Shown here piece after piece: positions 60,200 through 64,000 of a stretch of 64,000 bases of DNA (positions within the stretch are counted from its first letter, which is position 1; each line of letters opens with the position of its first letter). This DNA is from Hydractinia symbiolongicarpus (taxonomy: Eukaryota > Cnidaria > Hydrozoa > Anthoathecata > Hydractiniidae): the NCBI RefSeq assembly GCF_029227915.1, contig NC_079876.1:33773828-33837827 (forward strand), in the 5' to 3' direction. The position numbers and the translations under genes were made by a program. The notes beneath the pieces are model-generated. The model did not search any database. It was not told the origin of the DNA and saw only the letters and a program-made list of their open reading frames with translations.

Positions 60200-61345
60200 T
60201 TAATATGAGAAAATTATCGCAAATTACATGTTGGTACGAATATGTGACCCAACCGTTGTAACTCACACGGACTGTAACCATTAGAAAGTCAATGAAATAA
60301 AGTATTTGAAACTGTCTCTATTTCTTTAGCACGCGCTAACGGCTAGGATTGGTCCCACAGTTTAAAATGACTTTTTTATCTTAATTTTTAAATGAAGCGC
60401 TACCACAGCGCCCGGTGTAATCGCTGAGTTGCGGCAATCATGTCAAATTAAGAAGAAAGTTATTTCTTTGGGTCCAATTGTCTCACTTTCACATTTATAA
60501 GGTCACAGTCCAAAGTTAGTTCAATTAAGTCCCACAGTCAATCGTTTCATTGTTAAAAGCGATGCAATCTAGATATATCAGAAAAATATCGCTAAATACA
60601 TGTTGGTACGAATATGTGACCCAACCGTTGTAACTCAAGCGGACTGACATCGATAAAAAGTCAGTGAAATATAGTATTTGAAACTGTCTCTATTTCTTTA
60701 GCACGCGCTAACGGCTAGGATTGGTCCCACAGTTAAAAATGACTTTTTTATCTTAATTTTTAAATGAAGCGCTACCACAGCGCCCGGTGTAATCGCTGAG
60801 TTGCGGCAATAATGTCAAATTAAGAAGAATGTTATTTCTTTGAGTCCAATTGTCTCACTTTCACATTTATAAGGTCACAGCCCAAAATCAGTTCAATTAA
60901 GTCCCACAGTCAATTGTTTTATTGTTAAAAGCGATGCAACCTAGTAATACCGGAAAGATATCACGAAATACATGTTGGTAAGAATATGTGACTCAACCGT
61001 TGTAGCTCAAACGGATTGATACTGTTAGAAAGTCAATGAAATGTACTTTTTGAAACTGTGTCTTTTTCTTCAGCGCGGGATAACGGCTAGGATTGGTCTT
61101 ACAGTAAGAAATGACATATTTATCTAAATTTTTAATTGAACCGCTACCACAGCGGCCAGTGTAATCGCTGAGTTGCGGCAATCATGTCAAATTAAGAAGA
61201 ATGTTATTTCTTGGAGTCCAATTGTCTCACTTATAACATTTATAAGGTCACAGTCCAAAATCAGTTTAATTTAGTCCCACAGTCAGTCGTTTCACTGTTA
61301 AAGGCGATTTAACCTATTAATATGAGAAAATTATCGCAAATTACA
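60200..61345 (+). repeat. related units between the 1862 bp copies
   Basis: About three monomers of the same GCGCCCGGTG and GGTCTTACAG variants, in a slightly different order. AGCGGACTGACATCG lies at 59521, 60638 and 61383. A 62-codon open frame on the minus strand (60993-61181) is a by-product of the repeat. Confidence 0.75.
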
Positions 61346-62061
61346 TGTTGGTACGAATATGTGACCGAACCGTTGTAACTCAAGCGGACTGACATCGATA
61401 AAAAGTCAGTGAAATATAGTATTTGAAACTGTCTCTATTTCTTTAGCACGCTCTAACGGCTAGGATTGGTCCCACAGTTAAAAATGACTTTTTTATCTTA
61501 ATTTTTAAATGAAGCGCTACCACAGCGCCCGGTGTAATCGCTGAGTTGCGGCAATCATGTCAAATTAAGAAGAAAGTTATTTCTTTGAGTCCAATTGTCT
61601 CACTTTCACATTTATAAGGTCACAGCCCAAAATCAGTTCAATTAAGTCCCACAGTCAATTGTTTTACTGTTAAAAGCGATGCAACCTAGTAATACCGGAA
61701 AGATATCACTAAATACATGTTGGTAAGAATATGTGACTCAACCGTTGTAGCTCAAACGGATTGATACTGTTAGAAAGTCAATGAAATGTACTTTTTGAAA
61801 CTGTGTCTATTTCTTCAGCGCGGGATAACGGCTAGGATTGGTCTTACAGTAAGAAATGACATATTTATCTAAATATTTAAATGAACCGCTACCACAGCGG
61901 CCAGTGTAATCGCTAAGTTGCGGCAATCATGTCAAATTAAGAAGAATGTTATTTCTTGGAGTCCAATTGTCTCACTTATAACATTTATAAGGTCACAGTC
62001 CAAAATCAGTTCAATTCAGTCCCACAGTCAGTCGTTTCACTGTTAAAGGCGATGCAACCTA
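61346..62061 (+). repeat. 1862 bp offset duplication, copy 2
   Basis: Second copy of 59484-60199. It ends where AACCTAGAAATAAC replaces AACCTATTAATATG. Confidence 0.83.
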
Positions 62062-64000
62062 GAAATAACAGATAAATTTCGCTAAATACATGTTGGTACG
62101 AATATGTGACCCAACCATTGCAACTCAAACGGCCTGACACCGTTAGAAAGTCAATGAAATGTAGTTTTTGAAACTGTCGCTATTCTTCAGCGCGCGATAA
62201 CGGCTAGGATTGGTCCCACGGCTAAAACGTGACTTTTTTATCTTAATTTTCAAATGAAGCGCTACCACAGGGACCTGTGTAATCGCTGAGTTCCGGCAAG
62301 CGCATCAAATTAGGAAGAATGTTATTTCTTGGAGTCCAATTGTCTCATTTTTCACATTTATCAAGTCACAGTCCAAAGTTCGTTCAATTAAGTACCACAT
62401 TCAATCGTTTCACTTTTAAAAGCGATGCAACCTAGTAATAACAGATAAATATCGCTAAATACATGTTGGTACGAATATGTGACCCAACCGTTGTAACTCA
62501 AACGGACTGAAATCGATAGAAAGTCCGTGAAAAGTAGTATTTGAAACTGTCTCTCTTTCTTCAGCGCGCGCTAACGGCTAGGATTCGTCACACGGCTAAA
62601 ACGTGATTTTTTTATCTTAATTTTCAAATGAAGCACTACCACAGGGACCAGTGTAATCGCTGAGTTGCGGCAATCATGTCAAATTAGGAAGAATGTTATT
62701 TCTTGGAGTCCAATTGTCTTACTTTTTCATTTATAAGGTCACAGCCCAAAATCAGTTCAATTAAGTCCCACAGTCAATCGTTTCACTGTTAAAAGCGATA
62801 CAACCTAGTAATACCGGAAAGATATCACGAAATACATGTTGGTACGAATATGTGACTCAACCGTTGTAACACAAATTGATTGATACTGTTACAAATTCAA
62901 TGAAATGTAGTTTTTGAAACTGTCTCTATTTCTTCGGCGCGGGATAACGGCTAGGATTGGTGCCACAGTAAAAAATGACTTATTAATCTAAATTTTTAAA
63001 TGAAGCGCTACCACAGCGCCCAGTGTAAAAGCTGAGTTCCGGCAATCACGTCAAATTAAGAAGAATGTTATTTCTTGGAGTCCGATTGTCTCATTTATCA
63101 AATTTATCAGGTCACAGTCCAAAGTTAGTTCAAATAAGTCCCACAGTCAATCGTTTCATTGTTAAAAGCTATGCAACCTAGTAATATCAGAAAAATATCG
63201 CTAAATATATGTTAGTACGAATATGTGACCCAACCGTTGTAACTCAAACGGACTGACACCGTTAGAAAGTCAATGAAATGTAGTTTTTGAAACTTTCGCT
63301 ATTTCTTCAGCGCGCGATAACGGCTAGGATTGGTCACACGGTAAAGAATGATTTATTTATCTAAATTTTTAAATGAAGCCCTACCACAGCGCCCAGTGTA
63401 ATCGCTCATCTCCGGCAATCATGTCAAATTAAGATGAATGTTGTTTCTTGGAGTTCAATTGTCTCATTTATCACATTTATCAGGTCACAGTCCAAAGTTA
63501 GTTCTATTAAGTCCCACATTCAATCGTTTCACTGTTAAAAGCGATGCAACCTAGTATTAACAGATAAATATCGCTAAATACATGTTGGTACGAATATGTT
63601 AACCAACCGTTGTAACTCAAATGGACTGACATCGATAAAAAGTCAGTGAAATGTAGTATTTGAAACTGTCGCTATTTCTTCAGAGCGCGATTACGGATAG
63701 GATTGGTCCCACAGTAAAGAATGACTTATTTATCTAAATTTTTAAATGAAGCCCTACCACATGCCCAGTGTAATCGCTCAATTCCGGCAATCATGTCAAA
63801 TTAAGATGAATGTTGTTTCTTGGAGTTCAATTGTCTCATTTATCACATTTATCAGGTCACAGTCCAAAGTTAGTTCTATTAAGTACCACATTCAATCGTT
63901 TCACTTTTAAAAGCGATGCAACCTAGCAATAACAGATAAATATCGCTAAATACATGTTGGTACGAATATGTGACCCAACCATTGCAACTCAAACGGACTG
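62062..64000 (+). repeat. satellite units to the window end
   Basis: About five monomers: A-like (from about 62310), B (62690), D (63060), then two A-like units (about 63430 and 63800) with TTGTTTCTTGGAGTTCAATTG. The order A-B-D-A recalls the ABCD repeat with C missing. The array runs on past base 64000. Confidence 0.75.

Larger units (their letters stand above)
1..64000 (+). repeat. satellite DNA array, ~373 bp monomer, ~171 copies
   Basis: The same unit recurs every 372-374 bases from the first base to the last, always in the same orientation. Landmarks seen in nearly every unit are GAAGCGCTACCACAG, CTTGGAGTCCAATTGTCT, GTTCAATTAAGTCCCACA, ATGTTGGTACGAATATGTGA and TAACGGCTAGGATT. The array is AT-rich with one CpG-rich box. 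Neighbouring units differ at many positions, but units a whole number of monomers apart are often almost identical, which is the mark of higher-order repeats. 373 is 3 x 124 + 1, so the reading frame shifts in each monomer and no long frame can persist. Both array ends lie outside the window. A centromeric, pericentromeric or subtelomeric location is inferred from the repeat class only. Confidence 0.98.

Noticed and set aside
60993-61181. 62-codon open frame on the minus strand
   Set aside because: A chance frame in a satellite unit. Closely similar units at about 59875 and 61735 do not give the same complete frame.
1-64000. Search for a CENP-B-like box (TTCG-N4-A-N2-CGGG) and for plant telomere repeats (TTTAGGG runs)
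   Set aside because: No convincing match to either on the two strands by eye.
1-64000. CRISPR-like array, because short conserved boxes recur at even spacing
   Set aside because: The intervening sequence is itself repeated in every unit and the period is 373 bp, so this is satellite and not repeat-spacer structure.
1-64000. Identification as Cannabis, hop, rye or beetle satellite, all of which have families of roughly 360-380 bp
   Set aside because: Length alone is not enough and I cannot compare sequences here. A search of the consensus would decide it.

Overview
The whole 64 kb window is one uninterrupted array of satellite DNA. A monomer of about 373 bp (usually 372-374 bp) is repeated head to tail in a single orientation about 171 times, and the window starts and ends inside the array. 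I found no protein-coding gene, tRNA, rRNA, CRISPR array or intact transposon. The open frames of 60-74 codons that exist are pieces of the satellite.

The window suggests a nuclear chromosome of a eukaryote: it is heterochromatin of centromeric, pericentromeric or subtelomeric type. A flowering plant is my best guess. The length is near twice a nucleosome repeat, and the minus strand carries a GGGACTTAATTGAAC-like phrase common in plant repeats. The species and the chromosomal position cannot be read from the sequence. No telomere repeat or unique flank is present.

Monomers fall into four main subfamilies, called A to D here. They occur in the order A-B-C-D at 1-1491 and again at 5220-6710, which gives a 4-mer higher-order repeat of about 1.49 kb. 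Elsewhere this order has been reshuffled, with many monomers that begin as one type and end as another.

Layout: 1-6710 holds two ABCD blocks around C/D-A dimers; 6711-8735 is mixed; 8736-13370 is a 5-mer (1866 bp) repeated about 2.4 times; 13370-23600 is rich in C-D dimers (746 bp) with 3-mer (1119 bp) and 4-mer (1491 bp) duplications; 23600-28500 is mixed and holds a 1061 bp duplication with a shared 58 bp deletion; 28498-41700 shows nested duplications (1988, 4972, 1490 and 373 bp) that carry a 106 bp foreign insert three times; 41036-46880 is an 8-mer duplication (2986 bp); 46832-51821 is a clean 2495 bp tandem duplication with a 59 bp non-satellite filler in each copy; 51822-56200 holds a 5-mer duplication (1865 bp); 56200-64000 is more divergent.

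The only bases that are not satellite are the three copies of the 106 bp insert and the two copies of the 59 bp filler. The window is best read as a record of unequal crossover and block amplification. Boundaries were found by eye and are good to a few bases where stated as exact, and to tens of bases where marked approximate.
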